The notes under the pieces: generated by a model
What the model was told of the DNA's origin: nothing
The model's input: the letters and a program-made list of their open reading frames with translations, nothing else
The model's database searches: none
Origin: Bacteroidota bacterium
Lineage (GTDB): Bacteria > Bacteroidota > Ignavibacteria > Palsa-1295
Length of the DNA: 45,353 nt
NCBI GenBank assembly: GCA_021324685.1
Contig: JAJPIQ010000018.1
Coordinates: 1 to 45,353, forward strand
Direction: 5' to 3'
Shown here: positions 9,860 to 18,497 of the stretch, piece after piece
Layout: the number at the start of each line of letters is the position of its first letter
Numbering within the stretch: position 1 is the first letter of the stretch
Position numbers and translations under genes: made by a program

Positions 9860-10818
9860 GCCGGTGGCTTTTTATAGCAATCTATGCGCTTGCGCTCTGC
9901 TCGACCGGCTGCCGTGCCCAGGCGGTCGATTCGACGCTCTACACGGAGCAGCCCTTCCTCCTTCGGACGCCGACCGGAACGATATCTGGAACGCTGTGCC
10001 TTCCGGCGCATGGGACGAGGGTTCCCGTCGCACTGATCGTTGCCGGGTCCGGCCCCACCGATCGAGACGGGAACAATATTTTAGGCGTCTACTGCGATTG
10101 CTATAAGATCCTTGCGCATCGGCTTGCCGCCGCAGATATTGCGACGCTTCGATTCGATAAGCGGGGTGTCGGTGGAAGCCGCGCCGCAATGTCCACCGAG
10201 TCGGAATTGCGCTTTACGACCTATATCGACGATGCCCGCGCCTGGGTGGATACGCTGAAACGTTCTGGCCGTTTTACGCAAGTGGTGGTGATCGGTCATA
10301 GTGAAGGATCGCTCGTCGGAATGGTGGCCGCGCAAGAGGCGGATAAATACGTTTCCATTGCCGGCCTCGGAAACCGCATCGATGTCGTGCTGAAGCACCA
10401 GATGGCGCCGATGCCCGAGCCTCGGCGTGACACGGCGTATCGGATTATCGATTCTCTGGTCGCGGGCGACAGCGTCCGGTATGTGCCGGGGAAATTGCGT
10501 TCCCTGTTCCGGGCATCCGTCCAGCCATACATGAAGTCCTGGCTGCAATACAATCCGCAGACGGAAATCGCGAAGCTTCGCATTCCCGTTCTTCTGCTCC
10601 AGGGAACGAATGATATGCAGGTCGATACGAATGAAGCCCGTTTGCTTGCCGTTGCCGATCCGAAAGCAACGCTTATCTTCATTCCAAACATGAATCATAT
10701 TTTTCGCATTGTTCCGAGCGAGGACCGTGCGGAAAATTCGAAGACCTACACGGATCCGTCCCTGCCAGTTTCTGACGATTTAGTCTCTTCGATCGTCCGA
10801 TTTATGAAATCGGAGTAA
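9856..10818 (+). CDS. Exported alpha/beta hydrolase (serine aminopeptidase S33-like)
   Basis: A 320-aa alpha/beta-hydrolase with an N-terminal signal ending at a lipobox-like LCSTGC (Cys19). The oxyanion region reads VAGSGPTDRDGN, the nucleophile elbow is GHSEG with Ser149, and the acid and base are probably Asp253 (QGTNDMQVD) and His281 (NMNHIF), so a full triad is visible. The family (S33-like/dienelactone-hydrolase-like) covers esterases and peptidases; the substrate is not predictable. The start codon overlaps the aminopeptidase stop by 4 nt, which argues for coupled translation and perhaps a shared role in peptide or ester turnover outside the cytoplasm. Confidence 0.85.
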   Translation: MSRWLFIAIYALALCSTGCRAQAVDSTLYTEQPFLLRTPTGTISGTLCLPAHGTRVPVALIVAGSGPTDRDGNNILGVYCDCYKILAHRLAAADIATLRFDKRGVGGSRAAMSTESELRFTTYIDDARAWVDTLKRSGRFTQVVVIGHSEGSLVGMVAAQEADKYVSIAGLGNRIDVVLKHQMAPMPEPRRDTAYRIIDSLVAGDSVRYVPGKLRSLFRASVQPYMKSWLQYNPQTEIAKLRIPVLLLQGTNDMQVDTNEARLLAVADPKATLIFIPNMNHIFRIVPSEDRAENSKTYTDPSLPVSDDLVSSIVRFMKSE

Positions 10819-10932
10819 TGAGGTTTGGTTTTTCTTTTTCTGAGAAATAAGAATTTATACTCGGGCAGGTTTCTTGCACCGTACTACTCCGTTCTATTTA
10901 GCAAATAGGACTTTAGAAAAGAGGGTATTACT

Positions 10933-11277
10933 ATGCGTAAACTTCTTGCAACGCTGGCGATAGGAGCCATGCTTGCTTTCACAGCGCCGGCGTATTCTCA
11001 GGTCCATCTACGCGTGCATTTCGGTCCTCCGTCATTGCGGGTAGAAACCGTAGCGCCGGCTCCTGCACCGAATATGTCCTGGGTACCAGGTTATTACCGT
11101 TTCGACGCCCTGACGAATGATTACGTTTGGGTACCGGGTTCCTGGCAATACCGCCCCTCGCAGAACGTGGTTTGGATTCCGCCGGAATACATTCAGCGTG
11201 GTGATCATTATGATTACATTGCGGGACACTGGGGCACGCGTGGCGAACTTCGTGCACACCTGGAACGTGAGCGATAA
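10933..11277 (+). CDS. Small exported WVPG/YXWGXW-like protein
   Basis: A 114-aa secreted protein with signal peptide MRKLLATLAIGAMLAFTAPAYSQ. The mature part has aromatic repeats of the W-V-P-G-Y/S-W type (MSWVPGYYRF, YVWVPGSWQY, VVWIPPEYIQ, AGHWG), as in the short YXWGXW-repeat envelope proteins found across Gram-negatives. A GAGGG sequence lies about ten bases before the ATG. It is flanked by a 114-nt upstream gap and a strong terminator, so it is probably monocistronic. The function is unknown; these proteins are usually small periplasmic or outer-membrane-associated proteins. Confidence 0.75.
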   Translation: MRKLLATLAIGAMLAFTAPAYSQVHLRVHFGPPSLRVETVAPAPAPNMSWVPGYYRFDALTNDYVWVPGSWQYRPSQNVVWIPPEYIQRGDHYDYIAGHWGTRGELRAHLERER

Positions 11278-11310
11278 GCCTACGGGCTCAATCGTACAAG
11301 TAGTACTGTG

Positions 11311-11345
11311 ACACCCCGCCAGCATGGCGGGGTGTTCTGTTTTTA
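11311..11345 (+). terminator. Intrinsic terminator between convergent genes
   Basis: ACACCCCGCC / GGCGGGGTGT, a perfect 10-bp stem with loop AGCAT followed by TCTGTTTTT. It lies between the convergent WVPG protein gene and the minus-strand 788-aa gene. Confidence 0.9.
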
Positions 11346-11380
11346 AATTCGGGAGATGCGTCTTAAGCGCTTTGTTTTGG

Positions 11381-13747
11381 TCAGCGGGCAATAACGACCC
11401 GCTGGATATATCGCTCGCCCGCGTCCGATGTAATATCCAAAAGATAGACACCCTCGGCGACGGAACTAAAATCGAGCGGTTCTTCGCTTATTCCATCGAA
11501 ACGGGCTTGGACGGGCGGTGCAGCTTGCTGGCCGAGGAGATTTCGGAGGGTAATCGTTAGCTCGCGCACCTCGCTGGTGTGAAGCCGGAGCGAAAAACGT
11601 CCGGGAGAAGGATTCGGGTACACTTGAGCCTCCTCGATCGCACCGTGCACCTCCGCGACCGAAGCTGGACGGTTTGAAGTGCTATTTATCATTTGTTCGA
11701 CCACGGCTCGCACCGAATCGGGCAATGCAGCCAGGAATTCCGGCGTCGGCTTGTACCAGAAAATGAGATCGCGGGAACCCACGGAGTCGTTCGAATGATC
11801 GGTTCGGAGAAGAATGGGAATTAATTGATCGATTTTTTCTAACTGGCTGTCAATACTTCGAATGTGTTGAAGATGAATAGTGCTGTTTTCAAGGGAAGGA
11901 ATAAAAATCGAATCGTTATTATACACTCGTTTTCGTCCTATTCCATCGGTCACGCATAGTGGTTGGAAGTGCGGGGTGGTGAATCCATTGACCGAGTTTT
12001 GTTTTACAAACTTCATGTGAACCCCATCGTTCCGCGAGATGGTCATCTCTTCGACATCGCCCGGTCGTATCATCGCTCTGAAAAACGACGCAGCCGAGTC
12101 CTCATTTTTAATTCCAAGTGTTGCAAGTGCTTGCATGGAAAGTTCAAGATGGGTGAGATTCAGGATACCTCTTCCGATCTCTGAATCATCGTCAAAGGTA
12201 GTGTATTGAACAACTGAATGTTGAGAATCGGACGGGACGTCCATCAGCCAAAGTGGGTTTTTAGGATTCGCATTTTCCACCCAAATACGACGGGTACGTT
12301 CATTCCCGTCCGCGTCGCGAACCGTAACCAGATACATTCCCGATGGAAGTTCTTCAGTGGAAAATGTTGAGACATTGTCACCGGCTACTGCTTTTTCGTC
12401 CCGATAAATTCGCTGCTTTCCAGTAAGATCATGGATCGTAATACGAACGGTTTGAGGACGATCGACGCAGTATGTGATTTCGGCGCTTGTTAATACGCCG
12501 TTCGGGGCGGTTAGGCAATGTGGCGGCTCGGCTAGTTTTTCCCGGAAAGCGGAGGCCTGTGCTTGCGGTAACGCCTGGAATAGTTCATCGCTCGGCTCAT
12601 ACCAAAAGATGAAGTCGGAACTATCCGGAGCACCCGAGCCGGGTTTCATACGGACGATGACGGGAACCAAGTCATTGAGGTGGTCCATGATCGAGTGTAT
12701 TCTCTTCATGCCCTCGGTATTCTGCTCTTCGTCCATCTGATGGAGCAGGTCTTGTGCGGTTTCCGTATCGACCTTGACCATGAGCGTCGCCGGTAACGAA
12801 AGGTGCGGGTTTGGAGCCATGCCATCATAATAATGAGCGAGCTTCGTTAATAACTGATTCACGCTATCAGAATATCCTTCGATGTGCGCCGGCTGAAAGG
12901 GAATGAGCGCAGGCTGAGGAAGGTCTTTTCCAATCACGAGTGTAACGATGTCCGTTCGGACTCCATTTGAATCGTTCCTGAACAGTTTTAAAAACCCAAG
13001 TGCGGCGTACCCTGGTGTGGCAGGCTTTTGAAGCCACTCTCGAAAGACCTTCTCTTCGTCTTTCATAAAATATCCTATTTCCACATGCCCGTCATGCTCG
13101 ATATGATAGGCGGCGCCATGTCCATTGCTAAAGGTCATAAGCACGGGGTAAAAATGATGTGCATGGACTGCTGAAGGAAGCGTGCTTACAATATCGCCGC
13201 TCGAAATCGACCGTCGGGTTAATGGCATCGCAAGGATATGCCCCTTCTCATCGAATTTATAGGTGAAGATGGTGTCGTTCCTTACAGCGATCCCCAGCTG
13301 TGCCAATTCCTGCGGCGTAAGGTCGGCGTAGATCTGGTCGCCGGGCGCACTCCAGGGGCCGCGGGTGTCGCCCGGCTTGAACGAAGCACGTGCAGTCTTT
13401 TTGGTAATGATCGTTGATTGAGTAGTCGAGTCGTCCGGGGTCGTTCGAGGTACGAAAGACTCCTTTTGAGTTTTTAATGGCTTAACGGCATTTTGCGGAG
13501 CGGTGCCGGTAGTAAGAAATGCGACGTAAGAAACTACGGCAAGTGCTGCGATGGAGCTGAGTGTCATGATGGTTCTCCTGCGGGTGAAAAAGTTACCTTT
13601 TTTTGGAACGGTGCGTGTGGTTGTTTGCAGCATGTCATGACGCGCAAGGAGCTTCTCGATTTCCCCAGTCGAAACAAGGGGCGCTTCTTCACGGCGGGCC
13701 GCGAAGTATCGTTCTAATTGTTCCGAATGTTGAAGTTCGTGCTTCAT
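11381..13747 (-). CDS. Single-pass membrane protein: putative anti-sigma factor with Por-type C-terminal domain
   Basis: A 788-aa protein whose ATG overlaps the ECF sigma stop by 4 nt (ATGA), the usual place for an anti-sigma factor. Residues 1-58 are polar and helical, and one transmembrane segment spans ~60-79 (IMTLSSIAALAVVSYVAFLTTG), so the remaining ~700 residues should be periplasmic. That part has two similar halves, each with an LxxLG(I) helix (ELAQLGIAV; ALATLGIKN) and a 'SRDLIFWYKP/SSDFIFWYEP' block. Each half ends in a Por/T9SS sorting-like beta-sandwich: the first around VRITIHDLTGKQRIYRDE...SGMYLVTVRD, the second terminal (NPSPGRFSLRL...AEGVYLLDITSDAGERYIQRVVIAR). The role as anti-sigma is inferred from position and topology; no ZAS zinc motif (HXXXCXXC) is visible. 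It could instead be a sensor or peptidase-like effector of the same regulon. Confidence 0.7.
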   Translation of the reverse strand: MKHELQHSEQLERYFAARREEAPLVSTGEIEKLLARHDMLQTTTRTVPKKGNFFTRRRTIMTLSSIAALAVVSYVAFLTTGTAPQNAVKPLKTQKESFVPRTTPDDSTTQSTIITKKTARASFKPGDTRGPWSAPGDQIYADLTPQELAQLGIAVRNDTIFTYKFDEKGHILAMPLTRRSISSGDIVSTLPSAVHAHHFYPVLMTFSNGHGAAYHIEHDGHVEIGYFMKDEEKVFREWLQKPATPGYAALGFLKLFRNDSNGVRTDIVTLVIGKDLPQPALIPFQPAHIEGYSDSVNQLLTKLAHYYDGMAPNPHLSLPATLMVKVDTETAQDLLHQMDEEQNTEGMKRIHSIMDHLNDLVPVIVRMKPGSGAPDSSDFIFWYEPSDELFQALPQAQASAFREKLAEPPHCLTAPNGVLTSAEITYCVDRPQTVRITIHDLTGKQRIYRDEKAVAGDNVSTFSTEELPSGMYLVTVRDADGNERTRRIWVENANPKNPLWLMDVPSDSQHSVVQYTTFDDDSEIGRGILNLTHLELSMQALATLGIKNEDSAASFFRAMIRPGDVEEMTISRNDGVHMKFVKQNSVNGFTTPHFQPLCVTDGIGRKRVYNNDSIFIPSLENSTIHLQHIRSIDSQLEKIDQLIPILLRTDHSNDSVGSRDLIFWYKPTPEFLAALPDSVRAVVEQMINSTSNRPASVAEVHGAIEEAQVYPNPSPGRFSLRLHTSEVRELTITLRNLLGQQAAPPVQARFDGISEEPLDFSSVAEGVYLLDITSDAGERYIQRVVIAR

Positions 13748-14394
13748 AGGTTCTCCTTCATAAGGTAAGCGACCTGCGTTCGTTCAAAGGATGTTTCGCG
13801 TGGTCTCGCGGAGAGCGGTGTAGAGGCTATCGAAGCGCTCTGTTGCTGTGCTCGCTCGCCCAGCAACTCCGCAAGCCGCTCACGTCCGCGAACGATCCGC
13901 GATTTCACTCCGGAAAGCGACCCTCCCTGAATGTCCCGGATCTCTTTTAGAGAAAGCTCCGAGATCTCGAAGAGGATCACGGCCTCGCGCTGCTTGTCCG
14001 GCAGCTTTTTGAGCGCTGCGTCCAGCACATCGAGATCGAGGACCGTCTCCGGCGATGGCGTCCGTTCATCGGCGATCTCGTTCGTTTCGGTCCCGAAGGC
14101 GGCCCAGAATTTTTTTCTTCGCTGCGAGCGCCAGTAGATCCGGCGTGCCGTCGTGAAGATATAGCTGGTGAAGGCTTCCGGCGAACGGAGTTCGTCAAAA
14201 TGTTCGTACGCCGCGAGGATCGCGTCCGATAAAAGATCGCGACCGTGTTCCCGAGAGGAACGATCATTCCCATCCTTTGCGATCGCATGGCAATAGCGCG
14301 AAAGCCTCGCGAGACATGGCGTAAGGCACGTCATGAACCGCTCCTGCTTATCGCCTGTGATGCGAGCTGCTTCGCCCGCCGCGTGTACTGTCAT
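13744..14394 (-). CDS. ECF-type RNA polymerase sigma factor
   Basis: A 216-aa alternative sigma factor. Region 2 is visible at ~50-100 (RDLLSDAILAAYEHFDEL ... FTSYIFTTARRIYWRSQRRKK), and region 4 at ~140-195 (LKKLPDKQREAVILFEISELSLKEI, then SGVKSRIVRGRERLAELLGE), a helix-turn-helix for the -35 element. It overlaps the downstream membrane protein by 4 nt on the same strand, the classical sigma/anti-sigma operon. The N-terminal ~30 residues are longer than usual and a Met at about 21 is a possible alternative start. The target promoters are unknown; the palindrome upstream of recA, in the shared divergent region, is not obviously an ECF promoter. Confidence 0.88.
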   Translation of the reverse strand: MTVHAAGEAARITGDKQERFMTCLTPCLARLSRYCHAIAKDGNDRSSREHGRDLLSDAILAAYEHFDELRSPEAFTSYIFTTARRIYWRSQRRKKFWAAFGTETNEIADERTPSPETVLDLDVLDAALKKLPDKQREAVILFEISELSLKEIRDIQGGSLSGVKSRIVRGRERLAELLGERAQQQSASIASTPLSARPRETSFERTQVAYLMKENL

Positions 14395-14696
14395 GCTGTG
14401 TTATAGAGCCCAACGGCCCCAGATTCCGAAGTAAGGATGACCGGTCACCGCCGTTCGGATACGGGATAAGAGACATTCATCGGCGAAAAGTCGCATCGTA
14501 TTATAAATTAGCAAAAATTCTGGGGCCCGGATAAATTTTTCGCTTCTTATTTTGCCATCGGAGCATGATTTTCCCGTGCCACTTCGGGCACCAATTGGAA
14601 GTGGGATTTTGTTCGTTCGTTTTCTGTGTTGGACTTCGAACGTGGTCAGTTCAACCACTACGATCGTAACAATAAAAATCGGAAAGCAAGCATACT
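14395..14696. other. Divergent intergenic region between the ECF sigma factor and recA
   Basis: About 300 nt with no credible gene. It must carry promoters for the sigma operon (leftward) and recA (rightward). Apart from the palindrome listed separately at 14642-14658, I see AT-rich blocks around 14490-14550 but no confident -35/-10 pair. Confidence 0.6.
14642..14658 (+). promoter_or_regulatory. Palindrome upstream of recA, possible operator
   Basis: GTGGT-CAGTTCA-ACCAC is a perfect 5-bp inverted repeat with a 7-nt centre, 38 nt before the recA ATG. Overlapping it is GAAC-N7-GTTC. Its place suits a LexA-type or other repressor site, but it matches neither the Bacillus (GAAC-N4-GTTC) nor the alphaproteobacterial (GTTC-N7-GTTC) SOS box. 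Confidence 0.35.
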
Positions 14697-15773
14697 ATGA
14701 CGGCAGATCTCGCAGTAAAAGAGGCGCGAAAAAAAGCATTGGCGATCGCGATGGACGCGATCGAAAAGAACCATGGCAAGGGCTCGGTCATGCGGCTCGG
14801 CGATCAGCCGCATGTGAAAGTGGATGTCATTCCGACCGGATCGCTTTCGGTCGATGCCGCGATCGGCATCGGCGGTGTCCCGCGCGGCCGCATTATCGAA
14901 ATTTTCGGTCCGGAATCGTCCGGTAAAACAACGCTCTGCCTCCACATTATCGCCGAAGCACAGAAACGCGGCGGCAATGCGGCCTTCATCGACGCGGAGC
15001 ACGCGCTCGACGTAAGCTATTCGAAACGGCTCGGCGTGAATGCCGATGAACTGATCCTTTCACAGCCGGAGTTCGGCGAGCAAGCGCTCGATATTCTCGA
15101 ACAACTGGTGCGCAGCGCCGCCTTAGATGTGATCGTCGTCGACTCCGTCGCAGCGCTGACGCCCCGGGCGGAGATCGAAGGCGAAATGGGCGATGCACAA
15201 ATGGGTTCCCATGCGCGCCTCATGTCGCAGGCCATGCGCAAGGTTACGGCAGTCATCGGGAAATCGGGAACGACGGTCATTTTTACGAATCAACTCCGTT
15301 CGAAGATCGGCGTTCTCTATGGGAACCCCGAAACCACGACGGGCGGCAATGCGCTTAAGTTTTATGCTTCGGTCCGCCTCGACATCCGACGGCGCGACGT
15401 GATCAAAGAGGGGCAAGAGATCATTGGGAACCGCGTGCGTGTGAAGGTGGTGAAAAATAAGCTTGCCCCTCCCTTCCGCGAAGTTGAGTTCGACGTCCTT
15501 TATAACGAAGGTATTTCGCGTATGGGCGATATGATCGACGTCGGCATCGAGAACGATATTATTCAAAAGTCGGGCTCGTGGTTCTCCTTCGAAGGCGAGC
15601 GGATCGGCCAGGGCCGCGATTCGGTCAAGGCCTATCTCAAAGAAAACCCTACGGCATTTGCGAAAGTTGAAACCGCTGTCCGTGCAAAGCTTGGAATTTC
15701 GATCGATGCGAATCCGATGACGAATGGCGCCGTCGCGGCGGGTGGGGTGATCGAGGAGAAGCGAAAGAAGTAA
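14697..15773 (+). CDS. recA: Recombinase RecA
   Basis: Cytoplasmic ATP-dependent DNA strand-exchange protein that also triggers LexA-type self-cleavage. At 358 aa it has normal length. The Walker A motif GPESSGKTT is at 71-79 and Walker B-type [11 protein letters not shown] follows near 145; the DNA-binding loops are represented by [21 protein letters not shown] and [30 protein letters not shown]. The core is fully conserved, and the C-terminal tail is basic (EEKRKK) rather than acidic as in E. coli. No strong Shine-Dalgarno is seen before the ATG. Two small lipoproteins and recX follow on the same strand, so RecA and its modulator are probably coexpressed. Confidence 0.98.
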   Translation: MTADLAVKEARKKALAIAMDAIEKNHGKGSVMRLGDQPHVKVDVIPTGSLSVDAAIGIGGVPRGRIIEIFGPESSGKTTLCLHIIAEAQKRGGNAAFIDAEHALDVSYSKRLGVNADELILSQPEFGEQALDILEQLVRSAALDVIVVDSVAALTPRAEIEGEMGDAQMGSHARLMSQAMRKVTAVIGKSGTTVIFTNQLRSKIGVLYGNPETTTGGNALKFYASVRLDIRRRDVIKEGQEIIGNRVRVKVVKNKLAPPFREVEFDVLYNEGISRMGDMIDVGIENDIIQKSGSWFSFEGERIGQGRDSVKAYLKENPTAFAKVETAVRAKLGISIDANPMTNGAVAAGGVIEEKRKK

Positions 15774-15818
15774 GCCTTACAATAGCGAGAAGTCATACAA
15801 TATTGCGGAGGAAGCACA

Positions 15819-16343
15819 ATGAAAAAATGTGCCGTGTTGATTGTTTTCGGTCTGTTCATCGCAGGATGTGGCCTCTGGTCCCCATCGAAGTATGCACCGT
15901 ATTCTTCGTGGGGCCAGCAGGGGTATCGGGAGACGCCGCTCGATTCGAGCACGTATCAGGTGACTTTCAGCGGCAACGCTGCTACGGCAGCAGATGTCGT
16001 CGATCGATACGCGCTTTATAGGGCAGCCGAACTTACGGTCGAGCACGGCTTCGATTATTTTGTGGTCGTTGACGCCCAGCACAATGAAGCTCATAATTCG
16101 ACGACGACTGCTATGCCCACCGGCAATAACACCGAAATTCAACATACCATCGATCCGCAAACCGGACAATGGGTTCCCGTTGCGGTGACCACGACGAACT
16201 ATCAGACGATGACAACCACGACCACTTCGCACACCGTGACGAAGACCGTGCGTATGTTCAAAGGGGAGCGGCCAGCGGATAACCTCGAAGCTTACGATGC
16301 GAAGTCCATGATCCAGGTCATGGGTCCGACGATCGATCGATAA
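15819..16343 (+). CDS. CC0125/CC1285-like lipoprotein with Thr-rich insert
   Basis: A 174-aa lipoprotein with lipobox LFIAGCG (Cys17) and GGAGG shortly before the ATG. The core YQVTFSGNAATAADVVDRYA followed by LYRAAELTVEHGFDYFVVV is the signature of the CC0125/CC1285-type lipoproteins, which have no known function. An unusual insert (~90-145) is rich in Thr and Asn (TTTAMPTGNNTEI, NYQTMTTTTTSHTVTKT). The following gene is a shorter paralogue lacking this insert, so the pair looks like a tandem duplication followed by divergence. It lies between recA and recX, with no visible functional link to either. Confidence 0.75.
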   Translation: MKKCAVLIVFGLFIAGCGLWSPSKYAPYSSWGQQGYRETPLDSSTYQVTFSGNAATAADVVDRYALYRAAELTVEHGFDYFVVVDAQHNEAHNSTTTAMPTGNNTEIQHTIDPQTGQWVPVAVTTTNYQTMTTTTTSHTVTKTVRMFKGERPADNLEAYDAKSMIQVMGPTIDR

Positions 16344-16386
16344 CGATCGGACGGCTTGCGATGGTATCGTTTCGATATACGGCATC

Positions 16387-16803
16387 ATGAAAAATAAAAT
16401 TTCGATAGGGTTCACAGCCGGCCTTCTGTTTCTCGCCGCATGCTCGAGTCCCACGCGATATGTCGCCGATCCCGAACCGGGTCTCGGGCATTTTGGGTAT
16501 AGTGAAGTGCGTATCGACTCGGTCTCCTACGAAGTGACCTTTTCCGGGAATTATGAGACGGCACCGCAAACTGTAGAACAATACACACTGTACCGTGCGG
16601 CAGAACTCACGGTCGGAAGTGGCTTCGATTATTTTGTCGTCGTCCACACGCAAACCGCAACGATGCATGAACGCCGCCACCGGGACTTAACCATGACGAA
16701 AACAATTCGAATGCTCCATGGACAAGCCCCGAAAAATAAAGCGAATGTGTACGACGCTCACGATATGTTGCAAGCGATGACTCCGAGCATTCAGCGAGAC
16801 TGA
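16387..16803 (+). CDS. CC0125/CC1285-like lipoprotein, paralogue of the preceding gene
   Basis: A 138-aa lipoprotein; lipobox LFLAACSS with Cys19. It shares the diagnostic core with its upstream neighbour (YEVTFSGNYETAPQTVEQYT, then LYRAAELTVGSGFDYFVVV) and the C-terminal pattern (TKTIRML...AYDA/VYDAHDMLQAMTPSI), but not the Thr-rich insert. It starts 43 nt after the first copy and stops 2 nt before recX, so all are likely in one transcript. The function is unknown. Confidence 0.75.
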   Translation: MKNKISIGFTAGLLFLAACSSPTRYVADPEPGLGHFGYSEVRIDSVSYEVTFSGNYETAPQTVEQYTLYRAAELTVGSGFDYFVVVHTQTATMHERRHRDLTMTKTIRMLHGQAPKNKANVYDAHDMLQAMTPSIQRD

Positions 16804-16805
16804 GC

Positions 16806-17462
16806 ATGGAAGGCAGGATTTCCTCGATCGTCCGGCAAAAAAAGGATGCTCGCCGCGCCTCCATTTTTCTGAATGAAGAGTTCGCCTTTGGCGTCTGCGA
16901 TGAGACTGTAGAACAATTCCGTTTGCGCAAGGGCGATTACATTGACAAGGAATTATTCGAAAAACTCTCGGACTTCGACTATTTTATAAGTGCCAAACGG
17001 ATCGCGCTTTCCTATCTGAATTATCGCGCCCGGAGCGAAAAGGAAATTCGAGAGCGTCTGGAAAAAGAAGATATTCCACCGCCCATTATTCTGGGGATTA
17101 TCGAATTCCTGAAAGATCAGAGGCTGATTGACGATGCCGCGTGGTCCCAGGCATTCGTGAATGATAACCTCGTCCGGAGGCCGGTCTCTTCGCGACAACT
17201 TGCGATCGGTCTTGCACAAAAAGGCGTTCCGAAAAATGTGATCGAAGAGACCATCGCGAGACTCAATGAGGTGGAGAGTGATGACGTCCGTGCGTTACGA
17301 GCCGCCGAAAAACGGTGGTCACGGATTATAAAATCAGAACACGATCCGAAAAAGCAAAAACAAAAGCTCTACACTTTTCTTGCCGGCCGCGGGTTTGGGT
17401 TTGGTATCATCGATGAAGTGTTTCGTAAAGTTGCAGGAGATAAAGGGTTCGATGAAGACTAA
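16806..17462 (+). CDS. recX: Regulatory protein RecX
   Basis: RecX binds RecA filaments and limits their growth and activity. The 218-aa chain shows the three tandem three-helix repeats: AKRIALSYLNYRARSEKEIRERL, then IIEFLKDQRLIDDAAWSQAFVNDNL, then SSRQLAIGLAQKGVPKNVIEETIA, with the family motif LxxxxYRxRSExELRxxL in its first repeat. An N-terminal ~60-residue extension (ISSIVRQKKDARRASIFLNEE...) is typical for Bacteroidota and Gram-positive RecX. The ATG is 2 nt after the upstream stop, and recA lies about 1 kb upstream on the same strand, the usual association with two lipoprotein genes intervening. Confidence 0.9.
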   Translation: MEGRISSIVRQKKDARRASIFLNEEFAFGVCDETVEQFRLRKGDYIDKELFEKLSDFDYFISAKRIALSYLNYRARSEKEIRERLEKEDIPPPIILGIIEFLKDQRLIDDAAWSQAFVNDNLVRRPVSSRQLAIGLAQKGVPKNVIEETIARLNEVESDDVRALRAAEKRWSRIIKSEHDPKKQKQKLYTFLAGRGFGFGIIDEVFRKVAGDKGFDED

Positions 17463-17513
17463 ACCCTTCGAGATAAACTTCGCCCTTCATTTTTCATCTC
17501 TTTTTATTGCCGA

Positions 17514-18497
17514 TTGACGCTCGCACGTTCGATCCTCGTCTTTTTAGGAGCACTGATTTTTTCTGTGCTGTTGTGGGCGTATGTTCGGCTTTCGGCCCTG
17601 AATGAAACGGACGTCGATCTACCGATCAAACTGACCCCGCCAAAAGGTTATGCGCTGGCTTCGGGATTGCCGGAACGATTGCATACACGCGTGCGCGGTG
17701 CAGGATGGCAAATCCTTCTGATGAACTTCACAAAGAACGCCGATTTTCGATTCGATCTTACCGATCGAGTGGTTCCTGCGGGTGAGCGGCTGGTTATCCA
17801 TAGCGACGAATTGGCAAACTCCGCGTCGCTTCCAAGTGAAGTCCATGTGATGAAAGTCGATCCGGACTCGCTCCTGCTCGATTTTGGCAAAGCGGTCGAA
17901 AAACGGGTCCCGATCGTGCCGGAACTCGATATCGAGCCCGCGCGCGGATACATGATCGTTAATCCACCGGATCTCAGCCCTCGCGAGATCACGATTGTAG
18001 GCGCTGCGAGCGTGCTCGACTCCCTTCGGTCGATGCCCACCCAGCGTATTAGTGTCCGAAATGCACGGGAAGACGTGGAGCGGGTAGTACCTCTGACAGA
18101 TTCCCTTGCCAATTTTGTTTCTGTTCCCAATCCCCCAAAAATCGACGTGCGGGTCGATGTCGAAGCACTGGGGGAACGAAAAATTGCGAATATTCCGATT
18201 GTGGTCGAGGCGCTGCCCCCGCAATTCGAGTTGGTACTCATTCCGGGATCGATCGCGGTGACGGTCCGTGGCGGCGTGGACCAACTGGCGAAACTCGTGC
18301 CGTCCGTCGTCCATGCGCATGTCATGTATAATCCGATAACGTTCGATACGGCAAGCGCTATCGTTCCCGAGGTCGAGGTCCCACGGGAAATGACGTTTCT
18401 AATGAGCGATCCGCCCAGCGTCCGGTTCATTCTTCGTAAGAAAACGGAATCGGCAGCCGCATCGGACCATCCAGGAGGCCGCCGTGGAACTCCATAA
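17514..18497 (+). CDS. YbbR-like domain protein (CdaR-type), membrane-anchored
   Basis: A 327-aa protein with one N-terminal membrane helix (LARSILVFLGALIFSVLLWAYVRL) followed by repeated YbbR-type beta domains, e.g. DVDLPIKLTPPKGYALASGL and KRVPIVPELDIEPARGYMIV with SPREITIVGAASVLDSL. In Firmicutes such proteins (CdaR) modulate the c-di-AMP cyclase; in this lineage the partner is not visible and no cyclase gene is in the window. The start is a TTG at 17514, chosen because it precedes the membrane helix directly; there is no clear Shine-Dalgarno. The 3' end overlaps the GTG of the next gene by 14 nt. Confidence 0.78.
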   Translation: MTLARSILVFLGALIFSVLLWAYVRLSALNETDVDLPIKLTPPKGYALASGLPERLHTRVRGAGWQILLMNFTKNADFRFDLTDRVVPAGERLVIHSDELANSASLPSEVHVMKVDPDSLLLDFGKAVEKRVPIVPELDIEPARGYMIVNPPDLSPREITIVGAASVLDSLRSMPTQRISVRNAREDVERVVPLTDSLANFVSVPNPPKIDVRVDVEALGERKIANIPIVVEALPPQFELVLIPGSIAVTVRGGVDQLAKLVPSVVHAHVMYNPITFDTASAIVPEVEVPREMTFLMSDPPSVRFILRKKTESAAASDHPGGRRGTP

